In this document: positions 25,446 through 48,221 of the stretch, one piece after another
Numbering within the stretch: position 1 is the first letter of the stretch
Layout: every line of letters starts with the position of its first letter
DNA from: Amia ocellicauda
Taxonomy: Eukaryota; Chordata; Actinopteri; Amiiformes; Amiidae
Assembly (NCBI RefSeq): GCF_036373705.1
Contig: NC_089851.1
Location: 20,093,470 to 20,157,469 of the forward strand
Length of the DNA: 64,000 bases
Direction of reading: 5' to 3'
Program-made: the position numbers and the translations under genes
Notes under the pieces: generated by a model
Databases searched by the model: none
Told to the model about the DNA's origin: nothing
The model's input: only the letters and a program-made list of their open reading frames with translations

Positions 25446-25975
25446 GGCGAGCCTGTGATGAGACGCAGCTAATAAATGGACAGTCCGCTGCTTTCAGATC
25501 AGATTAGGTCAGGATCCGCGAATACTGCTGTTCAAAATAACTGTCAAATCCAGTCGCTGTCACTGCAGCCTAGCCATCGCTGAAGGAGCGTTAAAACAAC
25601 ACACACAGGGTGACATTTCTGTTACTGTACTGGAAATGTGTCGCTACTTAGACGGATTTCAATACGACTGAAATCAGGACTTATTCTGGGTGCAGCCCGC
25701 GTCCGCACTGGGGCACTGAATTACGCATATTTTCTCTGGTTTTAACCCGCCTCGATGACGGCTCGCCCTGCCTTCCTGGACTGCACACTGATCTTATTTT
25801 CGTACTTCGGATTTTTTTTGTGCATCCCGCCGATTCTCGCGCCCAGCCTCCTTCTGGAAGAGGGTTTGAATCTGCGCATGCGGTGTGGGCGCTGATTGGC
25901 CGGAGGCGGGGGAGCGTGATATGGGCGGGGCTGGAATGGATCCGCGAAGGATTGTGGGAATTGCAGTTCATTTAA
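25446..25975 (-). promoter_or_regulatory. MYBL1 5' UTR and CpG-rich promoter
   Basis: The region upstream of the MYBL1 start codon is rich in CpG compared with its surroundings. On the plus strand it shows ATTGG (inverted CCAAT) at about 25894, GC boxes at about 25905-25914 and 25923-25930, and, on the minus strand, ACTGCAATTCCCACAATCC at about 25951-25968. The last is one substitution from the ZNF143/THAP11 core ACTACAATTCCCA. There is no clear TATA box. The transcription start cannot be fixed from sequence alone. Confidence 0.65.
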
Positions 25976-26732
25976 AGTGCAGGCCCCAGTGTAAGCCAGT
26001 TGCAGCGTTGACGAATATACTGGTTGCTGATTTCCAAAAAAAACAAACGTTAAGCACAATGGTGCTGCACAAGGACATGTTCATCATTTGATGGCAATGC
26101 ATTCAATTGTTGTATTTTACTCGAGCGGATATTTCATATACGTTAAAACGTTTATTTTCCTTTATGCTCGGATTTCTTTTTTAAATTTTAATTACCGTAT
26201 TGGTGGAAAAAAAAAAGCCTATGAGGATACTGTGAATATATTTAACGCTCCTTGAAAATTTGGGACACGAATAACGTTATTGAAACAGACCTATAATTCA
26301 GAGAGTAAACAGTGCTGAGAATATGCCCTAAAAAGGGTTTAATGGTAACATTCGAGCTCTCCAGCAAACCATAATCTGTCTTCTGATGATCTAATACTAT
26401 TGTCTTGCATGTGGGAAGAAAAATAATGAAAATCCTGGCTCCAATGCACTTCATTGCCGTACACCCAATGCTTTAAAGTGACGTGCTGCTTCCCCCTAGT
26501 GTGCATGCTGATTTTTGTTTTGTTTCTCTATGCAGACTCTATGCACTAAGCTTACTAATCGAGTAAATACTTAATTTGAATATAATGAAACTGCTCTATT
26601 CGCGTGTGCTTAGAAAGAGAGGCCCTGTTATGACAGAATGACTTACACAGAACACATTTTGAAAGAATCCAAGTTTGACCTGAAGTATTGTTATAAAGAT
26701 TTTATCTTGAAACATTTCAAACATGGGGCATC
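25976..26732. other. Intergenic DNA upstream of MYBL1
   Basis: AT-rich DNA between the MYBL1 promoter and DD36E copy 2; no gene seen. Confidence 0.5.
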
Positions 26733-27953
26733 TACTCACCTAAATGATTATTAGGAACACCTGTTCAATTTCTCATTAATGCAATTATCTAACCAACCAA
26801 TCACATGGCAGTTGCTTCAATGCATTTAGGGGTGTGGTCCTGGTCAAGACAATCTCCTGAACTCCAAACTGAATGTCTGAATGGGAAAGAAAGGTGATTT
26901 AAGCAATTTTGAGCGTGGCATGGTTGTTGGTGCCAGACGGGCCGGTCTGAGTATTTCACAATCTGCTCAGTTACTGGGATTTTCACGCACAACCATTTCT
27001 AGGGTTTACAAAGAATGGTGTGAAAAGGGAAAAACATCCAGTATGCGGCAGTCCTGTGGGCGAAAATGCCTTGTTGATGCTAGAGGTCAGAGGAGAATGG
27101 GCCGACTGATTCAAGCTGATAGAAGAGCAACTTTGACTGAAATAACCACTCGTTACAACCGAGGTATGCAGCAAAGCATTTGTGAAGCCACAACACGTAC
27201 AACCTTGAGGCGGATGGGCTACAACAGCAGAAGACCCCACCGGGTACCACTCATCTCCACTACAAATAGGAAAAAGAGGCTACAATTTGCACAAGCTCAC
27301 CAAAATTGGACAGTTGAAGACTGGAAAAATGTTGCCTGGTCTGATGAGTCTCGATTTCTGTTGAGCCATTCAGATGGTAGAGTCAGAATTTGGCGTAAAC
27401 AGAATGAGAACATGGATCCATCATGCCTTGTTACCACTGTGCAGGCTGGTGGTGGTGGTGTAATGGTGTGGGGGATGTTTTCTTGGCACACTTTAGGCCC
27501 CTTAGTGCCAATTGGGCATCGTTTAAATGCCACGGCCTACCTGAGCATTGTTTCTGACCATGTCCATCCCTTTATGACCACCATGTACCCATCCTCTGAT
27601 GGCTACTTCCAGCAGGATAATTCACCATGTCACAAAGGTCGAATCATTTCAAATTGGTTTCTTGAACATGACAATGAGTTCACTGTACTAAACTGGCCCC
27701 CACAGTCACCAGATCTCAACCCAATAGAGCATCTTTGGGATGTGGTGGAACGGGAGCTTCGTGCCCTGGATGTGCATCCCACAAATCTCCATCAACTGCA
27801 AGATGCTATCCTATCAATATGGGCCAACATTTCTAAAGAATGCTTTCAGCACCTTGTTGAATCAATGCCACGTAGAATTAAGGCAGTTCTGAAGGCGAAA
27901 GGGGGTCAAACACAGCATTAGTATGGTGTTCCTAATAATCCTTTAGGTGAGTG
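26733..27953 (+). mobile_element. DD36E (Incomer-like) transposon, copy 2
   Basis: Full-length sibling of the element at 6427-7647, nearly identical throughout. The right end GGTGAGTG is followed by TA. The left end reads TCTACTCACC instead of TACACTCACC, so the first bases of the left repeat and the TA duplication are altered. It sits about 0.8 kb upstream of the MYBL1 promoter, in the spacer between MYBL1 and the VCPIP1 3' end. Confidence 0.93.
26881..27921 (+). CDS. DD36E Tc1/mariner transposase, intact (copy 2)
   Basis: 346 residues, uninterrupted, with the same domains and catalytic residues as copy 1: [34 protein letters not shown] with DD36E spacing. Differences from copy 1 include GQRR for GRRR, RRAT for RRET, RKQNEN for HEQNEN, DNSP for DNAP, EREL for ERQL and a final His for Tyr. 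DNSP lies right after the second catalytic Asp, so activity may differ. Confidence 0.92.
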   Translation: MGKKGDLSNFERGMVVGARRAGLSISQSAQLLGFSRTTISRVYKEWCEKGKTSSMRQSCGRKCLVDARGQRRMGRLIQADRRATLTEITTRYNRGMQQSICEATTRTTLRRMGYNSRRPHRVPLISTTNRKKRLQFAQAHQNWTVEDWKNVAWSDESRFLLSHSDGRVRIWRKQNENMDPSCLVTTVQAGGGGVMVWGMFSWHTLGPLVPIGHRLNATAYLSIVSDHVHPFMTTMYPSSDGYFQQDNSPCHKGRIISNWFLEHDNEFTVLNWPPQSPDLNPIEHLWDVVERELRALDVHPTNLHQLQDAILSIWANISKECFQHLVESMPRRIKAVLKAKGGQTQH

Positions 27954-27955
27954 TA

Positions 27956-28410
27956 TATCCACTGGCAAGACAGATGAATTTAATGAAATATCATTTTAGC
28001 TATCAACATGATTGAAATCCTTGTCTGACTTGTCAAGATTAAGTTTTCACATTTTGATGGTTCCCCCCACAGTTGACAGAAACCATTAGAGATGATGTCC
28101 CCCTCTCTGCAGCAAAAAGTTACTATATCACTCTTCATATCCATCTGTGCACATGTTCCCAGTTCAGATCACCTATCCTTGGTATAAATGCAATCACAAC
28201 AAAATGTGAACAGAAGATGTTGAAATTTACTTTAATTTATGGAGGATCTGTTTGGATGTTTGTTGGTTGGTTTAATTTGCAAACAGATTTCAGTCAATGC
28301 TCTCCAGATCTAATTACATAAAGCTATTTTATGCAATTAATAAAGAAATGTAAGTGCAGATACTGACCATTCATTTTTTAATGAAACACAATGCAACAAG
28401 GTTGTGTGAA
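27956..28410. other. Intergenic spacer before the VCPIP1 3' end
   Basis: No gene recognised; an 82-codon open frame (28073-28321) has no support. Confidence 0.4.
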
Positions 28411-28418
28411 GCAATTAC

Positions 28419-28424
28419 TTTATT
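28419..28424 (-). terminator. Candidate VCPIP1 poly(A) signal AATAAA
   Basis: Canonical hexamer on the minus strand at the far end of the inferred 3' UTR; other AT-rich candidates lie between it and the stop codon. Confidence 0.35.
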
Positions 28425-30657
28425 GCACTAAGTTTGAAAAGTCATCACGCATGCTGACAGCAATATCGTAGCCTTGGTAACTTCAATTGTTTTATTAGCA
28501 AACAAGAAACAAAAACTAAAATAATAAAAAAACAACCTCAATTTCTGTACAGATCAAAGTATAGTACAATATATATACTATTATAATACACTGGCTTACA
28601 TTACATATAATTAGTACAGCAGTCACAAAGAAACAAACCTCAGGTTTGTTGAAAATAACCAGTGTTGTCTGGACTAGGTAAGTATACTACCTCTTTTCAC
28701 TTCTTTCCTTGAACTGACAATTATATAGACTATATTCTAGAACAGAACTATATACACACTAACACAAACTATTTATACACATTCTAACAACATCCCCTCT
28801 TACTCTGAAAGTGCTCAAACATGTTTGTTTACATTTCGTTTTGGACAACCCACTCATAGCATTTAATGCTCTGTGGCTGTTAAGTTATTGCTCAGCCTCA
28901 ATTTTTAAGATGGAGTGAGAATTCCCTCTCTTTAAGAACATAGGTAAAGTTCAACATCACTTCTGAATCTGGATTGTGTCAGCAGTCGAACTGGCACAGT
29001 AAGAGTTCCAAAGTTGTCCCATACGTAAAGACAATGGCACAGAAATTGGAGTGCATTGCATCTGATGCAAGGTACATCACACGATGTCTACTGACTGCTA
29101 TAATTTTCTGAATTTCACATACCACATTCATGAAATAGATGTACCACCATCATCAAAAACTATTTCACCACATTTAGGAACACTACATTTTGAGGCACCT
29201 TTTTAAAGACAGATATATACGTGTGTGTATGTGTTGACCTTAAAGTGTTTTTCTGTGAGGTTTTCACTTTTGTTTCTCCAAATACTCAGTTCATGAAGTC
29301 GTACACGGATACAGCAGTTACTCTTTATTTTATGGTCAGCGTCAACTGAAATGTAAGGCAAAAAGGAAGCAGATAAAGCAATATTTTCCATATGACATTT
29401 AATCTAATGAACTGTCCTGCAAGAAATACATGATAGGGACAAGCTTTTTCTTTTCTCTTTTTAAAGCTTGGACAATATCATGCTTCAGGTTATCTACACA
29501 AATGCAAGCGTAGACTTATCTTTCTGGAATAGAACAACCCACAGGGAAGACAGTGACTCAGCGACAATATTGCCCACAGAGTCTGGCTGAATATGTTATT
29601 ACCACAGCAAATTGCAAATGTATTCTGCGAAACAAAAAGGGAATACAAATTAACTATTTTCACTTAAATGTGAAAGCGCTGTAGGATTCTATAGACATCC
29701 TAATAATGTTTTCATTGCATTCCAAATTATTAAGTCCTTTACTGTGTGGAATCCAGATTTCTGTGTTGTCTGGTGAAATTCCCCCCCAAAACTTGTCAGA
29801 CTTGAAGAGAAATGAATGTTATAAGAGTAACTGTAGGCCTTAAATGTGCTGAGCTATATTAATATTACATTTTCTTACTTTTATGTATATACCCTGGTAA
29901 CCATTTTATAGTTTTATCATTTATAATTCAGAGAATGAGGATATAAAGATCTATGTACACATCTTCCTTACTGTAAACCTGAGCTACTGGCTGTCAAAAA
30001 ATACTGCAGTGCTGATGTGTTTCAAGAATATATTTAAAAATACCAATATATATGTAATCTAATTTAAAAGGACAGCAAAACCCACACAGCTAATGGTGGA
30101 AATCAGACAATAAAACAGTGGTACTATCCCCCAGATGTAAGAAGGCTTAGTTTTGACTTCTTTGACCCAGCCTAAATTATTAATTCTCAAAAAACATGTC
30201 CTCACTTTTTAGGTGCATATTGGATTCTGCAAGGCTATTCTGAACATTTCACTGGAATATCAATCCTAAAGCAAAAACATGAATTGATTGATTTTTGCTC
30301 AGTTTATCTTCTCTCACAATCACAAACTAAACTGAGAAATAAAATGCAAAAAGTACTGGATAAGCAGCTTTTATAGACTTCTGTTTTCATTAAAATACTC
30401 TGTAACCTATGAGAAGAATACAAATTGACCTATTCTTTGAAAATCTGCCTCACCATTAGTGAATGTACCCTGAAACTGAACCTAAGTTCCTGTATTTCAT
30501 CACTCCAACCTAGTGCTAAATACAAAATACTGTTTTCTCTCACCAACATTAGATCGCTTTCATTGTTATAAATGTTTTTTTAAACTCATCATTAGCCTCA
30601 TACTAATTGTTATAGATCACGACAAAAAGCACTATGTCTATATGGTCTGCATTTAAA

Positions 30658-30683
30658 GTGTGTGTGTGTGTGTGTGTGTGTGT
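30658..30683. repeat. (TG)13 microsatellite
   Basis: Pure TG run within the inferred VCPIP1 3' UTR. Confidence 0.9.
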
Positions 30684-31782
30684 TGAGGTGTAGGGGGGCT
30701 GTTAGCAATTCCAGAAATAATTCGATAGGGTTCCTTCAGTTCCCGTTTGCACAAAACTGGTAGTGTAAATTAAACACATTTATGTTACAATATAAATAAA
30801 TAAAAAAGCTTCAGATTCGTCAAGTCTTTGTTATACAGGTATTTGTTGTGCCAAATCAACTAGTCTATTCAAGAAGAGGTTCTGCTGAGAGGGGAAAAAA
30901 AGGGGAAAATAATAATCACAATTTACCTACAAGTTCTTACTTTCAGATCAAACTTGTGTTTAATAATCTTTCAGAAGTAAACTTGAACTTCATTTGCAAT
31001 AAAGTGATTGAAATACCATTAAGATTTATCATCTACCTCCAAAATGCAGTTGGTGCCAGGCTGCAGTGTTTTGTTAGTGCTAAGTGCTTAGTTTAATTAC
31101 AATGAATTTAACACCAGCATAAAGTGGCAACAAAACCATTGTATAAGAAGCACAAAGCCCCTTTGTGAATATGAATAGAAAGAAAGTAGATTGTATTAAA
31201 GCTGCACTACTATTCATAGTATGGTTTATGAGGAACAAATCTTTGCTAACAAAGAGCAAAATTGTATTTTAGATCCCGATTGTGATTGTTTTGTTCTAAA
31301 TTAAGGACAGTATGGACCATACTATTATAAGGTGTGCTTGGTTACAACTACTAGCAAAAATTTCCGATGGTCCACTATGACCACAATCAGTGGTCCCCTC
31401 AACCTCTGGTCTATTCATTCAGAAGTCTTAAGACTTAAATGATGTTTAAAGAAACGAATTCCACATGATGAAACCACACATACAGAAGAGCTAAGCTGTC
31501 TCTTGTGTTCTTGTTTTGTTTTGTTCACAGTGCATGTCCTATATACAGAGATTTGATAATCCTCCTGGGCAGCAGTAAGGCAGAAGCTTTCATGTGCACT
31601 ACCAATCTTAAACTTGCTGTCATGCAGTAAAGACAAGAGAAAATACAGAAATCCTATGCTTTGATACAACCCAACTGGTTCACTACATCAAGCCCCCGTT
31701 ATACGCAGCCTAGCCTATTATGGATCATACTTAGGGTATGACTTCTCCAACTGAAACAAAGGTCAATGAAGCACTTTTCCCA

Positions 31783-42827
<11,045 letters not shown>

Positions 42828-43310
42828 TTTTGCGAAACAATTGTTATAGTGTGTTGTCTTTAGAAAACCATTATAGACTACTCACCGGCGATTTATCAAT
42901 TCCGTTTCACCTTACGCAGCTGTTATTTATCTCAATTGCAAAACCAAAACAACACGGAAGCGGTTCTTTTTTTTTATCGACTTTCTCACTATATGCTGCG
43001 GAACGTAACGGACCAGGCAAACGAGCAAAGGACTATGGGATTTGTAGTTTACGACAGCGGGGTTCTTCCATTCAGATAAATAGATCTCTGTTATATATTT
43101 AACAACAAATCCCAGAATGAATTGCGATCTGTTACACACGTTGTGACATGCTCATTGTCGACGGGAACTGTAGTTCATTTTTATAATAGTTGTCATCTGT
43201 ATGTCCTTACAACGCAACATAATGAACTACAACTCCCACATTTCCCAGAACTGTCACTTGTTTTGTTTACCTTTTTGTTGCGTCAGTGCACCGGAAGGTA
43301 AAGAATCAAT
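42828..43310 (-). promoter_or_regulatory. VCPIP1 5' UTR and promoter with ZNF143/THAP11-type motif cluster
   Basis: Four ACTACA..TCCC-type motifs occur within about 215 bp: minus strand ACTACAAATCCCATAGTCC (about 43031-43049), plus strand ACAACAAATCCCAGAATGA (43102-43120), minus strand ACTACAGTTCCCG (about 43162-43176), plus strand ACTACAACTCCCACATT (43227-43243). ETS-like GGAAG/CCGGAAG sites lie at about 42955 and 43291, and a CRE-like TGCGTCA at about 43279. No TATA box is evident, as usual for a housekeeping gene. Confidence 0.7.
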
Positions 43311-44919
43311 TGACCCAAGACTGCATCCGGTTAAGTCTGGGAGAAGAAAATCTCTCCTCATTTAGGATAAATAGTTTTTGCGTAGTATATTATTGATTCA
43401 TTATTATTATTTTTAATTTTTAATATGCGGGTTAGTATCAATTATAGTTTGGTATGTTAGTCTAAGCAGTTTTATTACTAACCTTCCCTTCTCTCACGAT
43501 CAAAGAGGGACACATAGCTGCAGTTCACATAAAACACTGTGCATGTGTACTGACTACCTTAACCCAGTGTAGTGATGCACACAGTGACATTTAGCTTTTT
43601 GTTTAGATGAGCGGAGGGACAGAAAAGGGGCAAACGTTACATTTAAACGCTTTGTTTTTATCAGTCAAAGTTGCCACGCTTCTCACCCTGCAGATCAATC
43701 GTCAAGATCAATCAACCCCTAGTTAACGCAATACATAGGCGTGCAACACTTCAAACTCGCATAGCTTTACTACTTTCATCTTCAAGATCACATTACCTCA
43801 ATAGAAGCAGATTGATTTACAAACCCGTTGCATAAAACCCACTATAGCACAGGAGATGTGGAAGGGATCAGTGACATTGTCTGCTTTGTAGCTGACTTCA
43901 TTACGCTTGATCCCAATGAAGGACAGCTGGGTGGGGAGAACTAATCTAAGGATGAGTCAACTTCTTAGGTACTAATGCTCTGGAGTTCATGGTTTCATAT
44001 TAGGTATCTATAATGCATACGGGGAGGATTCATCCCACTCAATCATAGGTGCCACTTTATGAATAATGCAATCATTCAATGGAGTTATGCAGGGGTATAC
44101 TTTGACATGTCCCCCCCTCTACACACACAACTCTGCAGCACTCCCATACAAACACTCTTCTGAAATGAAAGTTATGCCAATGCTGTACAGTGGGCTGGGA
44201 TAGCCTAGGTCTTAAGGCCACTGGATGATATTGGGTACAAAAGCTCAAGCAACCTAAGTTACAGATTCACTGCATGATATTTCATATTAGCTGTGGAAGG
44301 AGTAAGTGATTGTCCTAATCATCATCCATCACATTCCTGCCACATGTAGACTATAAAAACTCCCAGAGAGATGACACAGGCAACAAGTCACTGTATCAGT
44401 CAGTCAATCACAAAAGTGTGTAAGAAGACAATAGTGTTGTAGGGGAGAGGAGAATGTCATGGTTGCTGCTTCATCTTCATCTGCTTCATCTTTGGCCCAA
44501 ATAGAAAACCTGCTTATTATTGTATCGCTACACTACTGGTCTATGTGTTAGTGTTTGTAAGTCAGTGTGTGGGTGTGCCGGCTTCTTCTTTGCGATTAAC
44601 ACTGTCAGACCTCCACCTCACCACAACACTGTGAGCCCAGTGAGTGGGAACAGGGCTTATTCTGCATTACTGTCACTGTCTAGTCACGACTGTGGTGGTG
44701 TAGTCAGGTGCAAAGGCCAGCTCTGCAGCAGCAGATGGAGTGGAGGATAAGCATGATGTAGAGAATGGACAGATTCATTATATTTTCAAATAAAGGCATT
44801 GGTATATATATTTTATTGTTGCAGATGAATGTCCATACAAACTACTGGTTATTATAGAATTTGAAGCAGATGCAGAAAATCTGAATTACACCACATTCCA
44901 GTTTACTCTACACCTTTGT

Positions 44920-45210
44920 GGGTGTGCTTTTACCACAGTACACAATAAATAGTATATGTCATTGTGTTTTTTCCACAGTACACCACACTACACTTTACAG
45001 TGATCTAAGCATGGTTCTACTACAATGCACTTTACCATATATTTTCATGTTTTACAATAGTACACCACCTTACGCACCACCCTATTTATTTTTTCCACTG
45101 CACTACATTTGACCATATTCATACCATGTACAATACACTGTCCATTTTTTTCACCCCGGTACACCACCCTACACTTCACCATATTTGACCATGTTCCAGC
45201 ACACTGCAAG
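44920..45210. repeat. Degenerate tandem repeat with GTACACCAC motif
   Basis: GTACACCACnCTACACTT-like strings recur near 44979, 45060 and 45159, with related CACTTTACCATATTT strings between them. The units are irregular, 80-100 bp. Confidence 0.5.
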
Positions 45211-45501
45211 TTCATACAAGATCAAAACCAATGTCACCTACATACAGGACTAAAAAGTGTCACGAGCCACCAAAACATGTTATGCTGGAGTAGTGTCATA
45301 CAGGACTAACAAAGTGTTGTAGTGGACAACGAGAGTATGGTTGAGGACAAGACTGTATCATAGGGGACAGCCAATTGCATCCATAGTATTGCATAACTAG
45401 TTAAAATGTTAGAGTGAAATGATTGTTATATTTTATTATAGCTGCCCAAGAAAAACTGACCTAATACAAATAAGAATAAGAATGATATATTATTACTACT
45501 A

Positions 45502-45514
45502 TTAGTAGTAGTAA

Positions 45515-45572
<58 letters not shown>
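45502..45572. repeat. (TAG)n microsatellite
   Basis: About 23 trinucleotide units, starting with a few variant units, roughly 100-300 bp upstream of the inferred SGK3 first exon. Confidence 0.95.
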
Positions 45573-45573
<1 letters not shown>

Positions 45574-45639
45574 AATTGTTTTCCTTTTTGGAAAGTTTCT
45601 TTGATATTAGTGGCGTTCCAGCACATTGCCGGTAGAGGC

Positions 45640-45928
45640 CGCTGTTTAGTCATGTCTTGCGGTCCCATGACTCCCTCCACCGGGCCGCGCAGGGTGACTT
45701 CCCTGTTTCCTGCTCTGGCCGCCACTTGACAGAGAGCTGGACGGCATGGAGGAGTGGGCTGTCGTGGAGGGGACAAGTTCTTGACCATTTGGTAAACTGG
45801 AAAACATACTGCATCCTGGTCTTACTTACATGAGCCACGGTGGCCTCCGGCACGTCGGGGGAGGCAGTTGTGCGAAGGAGCCGAGCAATAAGACAAGGCT
45901 GCGTTTTAAAGTCTCCCAAACCAGGAGG
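45640..45928 (+). promoter_or_regulatory. SGK3: Putative SGK3 promoter and non-coding first exon
   Basis: A CpG-rich island-like stretch in otherwise AT-rich DNA ends in a strong donor (GAGG|GTAAGTTC at 45928/45929). It lies 13 kb upstream of the first SGK3 coding exon and in the correct orientation. Vertebrate SGK3 has non-coding upstream exons, so I infer exon 1 ends here. The transcription start is not determined. Confidence 0.55.
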
Positions 45929-47764
45929 GTAAGTTCAAATGTACTTCTGTCTTTCGGAGTTAAACGCCATGCCGGTTTTCCGACAAGGCTCCTGCTTTAG
46001 TTTCATTCGTGTTGTGAGGAAAATACGTAGACAACACATAATAAAATACAACGGACTTGGTGTGTTTGAGGTTTGAGTGCAGTATGTGTGCGGGCTGACA
46101 GGACTGCCGTTCACACTTTACGGTGCAGGTATGGGAAGACCACGACAGCACAGTCTTTCAATATGGCACAGGTCTCTGAAGACAGCTTTTTAACAAATGC
46201 AATAGCCTACAGGTATTCAAATTCATATTGCATGAAACTTTTGCATGCGTCTCTTCAATTGTGCAACATGTTTAAATATAAAACATGATTTATTTTTATT
46301 TTTAAACAAACGACCAACATCCTAGCTGTTAAAATATAGATGTTTAGAAAAATAGATTATTTTTCTTACTGACAAAATAATGGTAAACCATATTTAGGCG
46401 TTTTTAAATACCCTTATTGTTCTAAAATACAATTATAGATCATAGTTCTGCTCAAATCTGCACTGAAGTCATCTGTGATAATTGTTCTGATAAGTTTCTG
46501 ATTTACCTTTTAGTGTGTTTAATTGTAGCCTGCTTTTTGTTTTAATAATCTGACATTGTAATGCCCTTTAAACTGGAACACCGTGGAAATGCAGAATAAC
46601 ATAAAATATTGAATTGCTGTTTGTGCATCAGGTATCTCATCAGTGGCAGATAAGTGATGTACCCAGTTTGGCATTGCACACCAGTCTAGTAGCAAGTCTC
46701 TTGTATACCTATGAGTTGGTGTTTTGATGAAGTAATTACACAATCCAGGATTTCCAGATATTGCTTTTTTATGTTTATTTTCCAAGCTTTGTCTCTGTGC
46801 TGAAAATGAAACCAACCGGCCTTGATCAAGCACTGCACACCAGCAGTGAAAGTATAGTTTTCATTCACTTTGTCGTATTTGAATTTGAGATTTTGTGAAT
46901 TAATGAAGTCACATTATGTTTTTGGAGATGTTTTGTGTTTCTTAAGCGACCACATTACGTGCCTCTGTGTTTTGGCGGTTGCTGAACCAAATCCAGTTAT
47001 TGCTTTGTTTACAACCAAGTTTAACAATGACAAAACCATCTTTGGCAAATTTTAAACTGTATGAAAATTCACTTGCTTGCCTTCTAAAAAGGTTACCCTA
47101 GATCATAATTGTAAGTGTTATATTACTGACCTCTCCTTGACTTTTTCCACAAACAGTACAGTACAAATACAATCTAAATGAGCTGATTAACTTAAATAGT
47201 ACAATGTGAATACTGTTCTTGTGGATGTTTGAAATATTTTAGTGTATGAAATGCGAACAGTGCTATCTCTGCATAGCTGTCTGTTAACCACATTACTGTA
47301 ATTGACATGTCAATGTATTCACATAAGATAATTTGTAAAGGTATTCTCTTTAACAGGAAAATGAATAATTTGTGAAGGAAATCAATTAAATAGAGATTAA
47401 AAAAAAAAAACAACATTTAGTCTGATTGTAATACTTCATATCCCTAAGACCCATAGCACAGTATTTTTCAAATAAGTGTAAGTTTGTAAATTAATCATTA
47501 AGTGATTGTTAACCCCAAAATACTTTTTTCCCTCTCTTTTGCCTGCTTTGTAGTCTTGTTCATGTCCATGTCCTGACAAATAAACAAACAAGAAAACCAT
47601 GTATCTGTTTTGTATTGCTGAGGCAAATCTAATACATGCGCATGTGTAATATAAAATGTAGCTGCAGTGGCTTATTAGTTAAAGATTTTGTGGAAAGGTG
47701 TTAAGTCAACCGCTGAATCCTGCTTATTCTCTTTGATGGGCAAAGTCCAGGGTGTCTTGAAGGC

Positions 47765-48215
47765 CATGTGTTAATGCCTTTGTAAATCATTTGTATAAGA
47801 TGGGAAGTAGTAGACTGTATAGTTCTTCAGATCTTCTTTGTCGCCTTTTTTGTGAAGGAGAAAGACTGTTACCTTGTTCCATTCATCTGGGATGTTTTAC
47901 ATTATGGGACACTTTGTGAAAAGTTTTGGAAGTATCTTCTGCATTTGGTCTCCAGCTTCCCTCAGGATCTCCACTGTATCTTCAGGTGTTTTACCATTCT
48001 TCTTCTTTATGGCATAGCCAAGTCTTCTGCAATCACATCTGATATTTCACTTGTGTTCCTTAAGACCTCTTTTTCTTTACTGCTGTCGTCATTACTTTGT
48101 TTCTCTAGTATTCTTTTTTGTATTTTGATTGTTGTGCCATCATATTTTTTATGGCAATGATTTAATTTTCCTATTTGGAGATGTTTTTGCATGCTTTATG
48201 TTCCGGTGGTTTTTA
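47765..48215 (-). pseudogene. RTE reverse transcriptase remnant, inverted upstream part
   Basis: Minus-strand translation with stops gives NGKTPED, LFTKC, NIPDEWNKV and FLLHKKGDKEDLKNY, the finger/linker block of RTE enzymes that precedes KAFDS. Non-functional. Confidence 0.75.
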
Positions 48216-48221
48216 ATGGGT

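Larger units (their letters stand above)
28411..31782 (-). other. VCPIP1: VCPIP1 3' untranslated region (inferred)
   Basis: About 3.4 kb after the VCPIP1 stop codon with no other gene and no transposon. A minus-strand AATAAA lies at 28419-28424. A (TG)13 tract is at 30658-30683. A long 3' UTR is usual for this gene in other vertebrates. Where it ends is uncertain. Confidence 0.4.
43311..45640. other. VCPIP1-SGK3 intergenic spacer
   Basis: No gene recognised. It contains a degenerate local repeat (44920-45210) and a TAG tract near the right end. Confidence 0.6.

Noticed and set aside
45426..45788. 120-codon minus-strand frame with a poly-Thr run
   Set aside because: The Thr run is just the TAG microsatellite read in one frame.
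47852..48160. 102-codon plus-strand open frame in the SGK3 intron
   Set aside because: It is the antisense of the inverted RTE reverse-transcriptase block, which explains the open frame.
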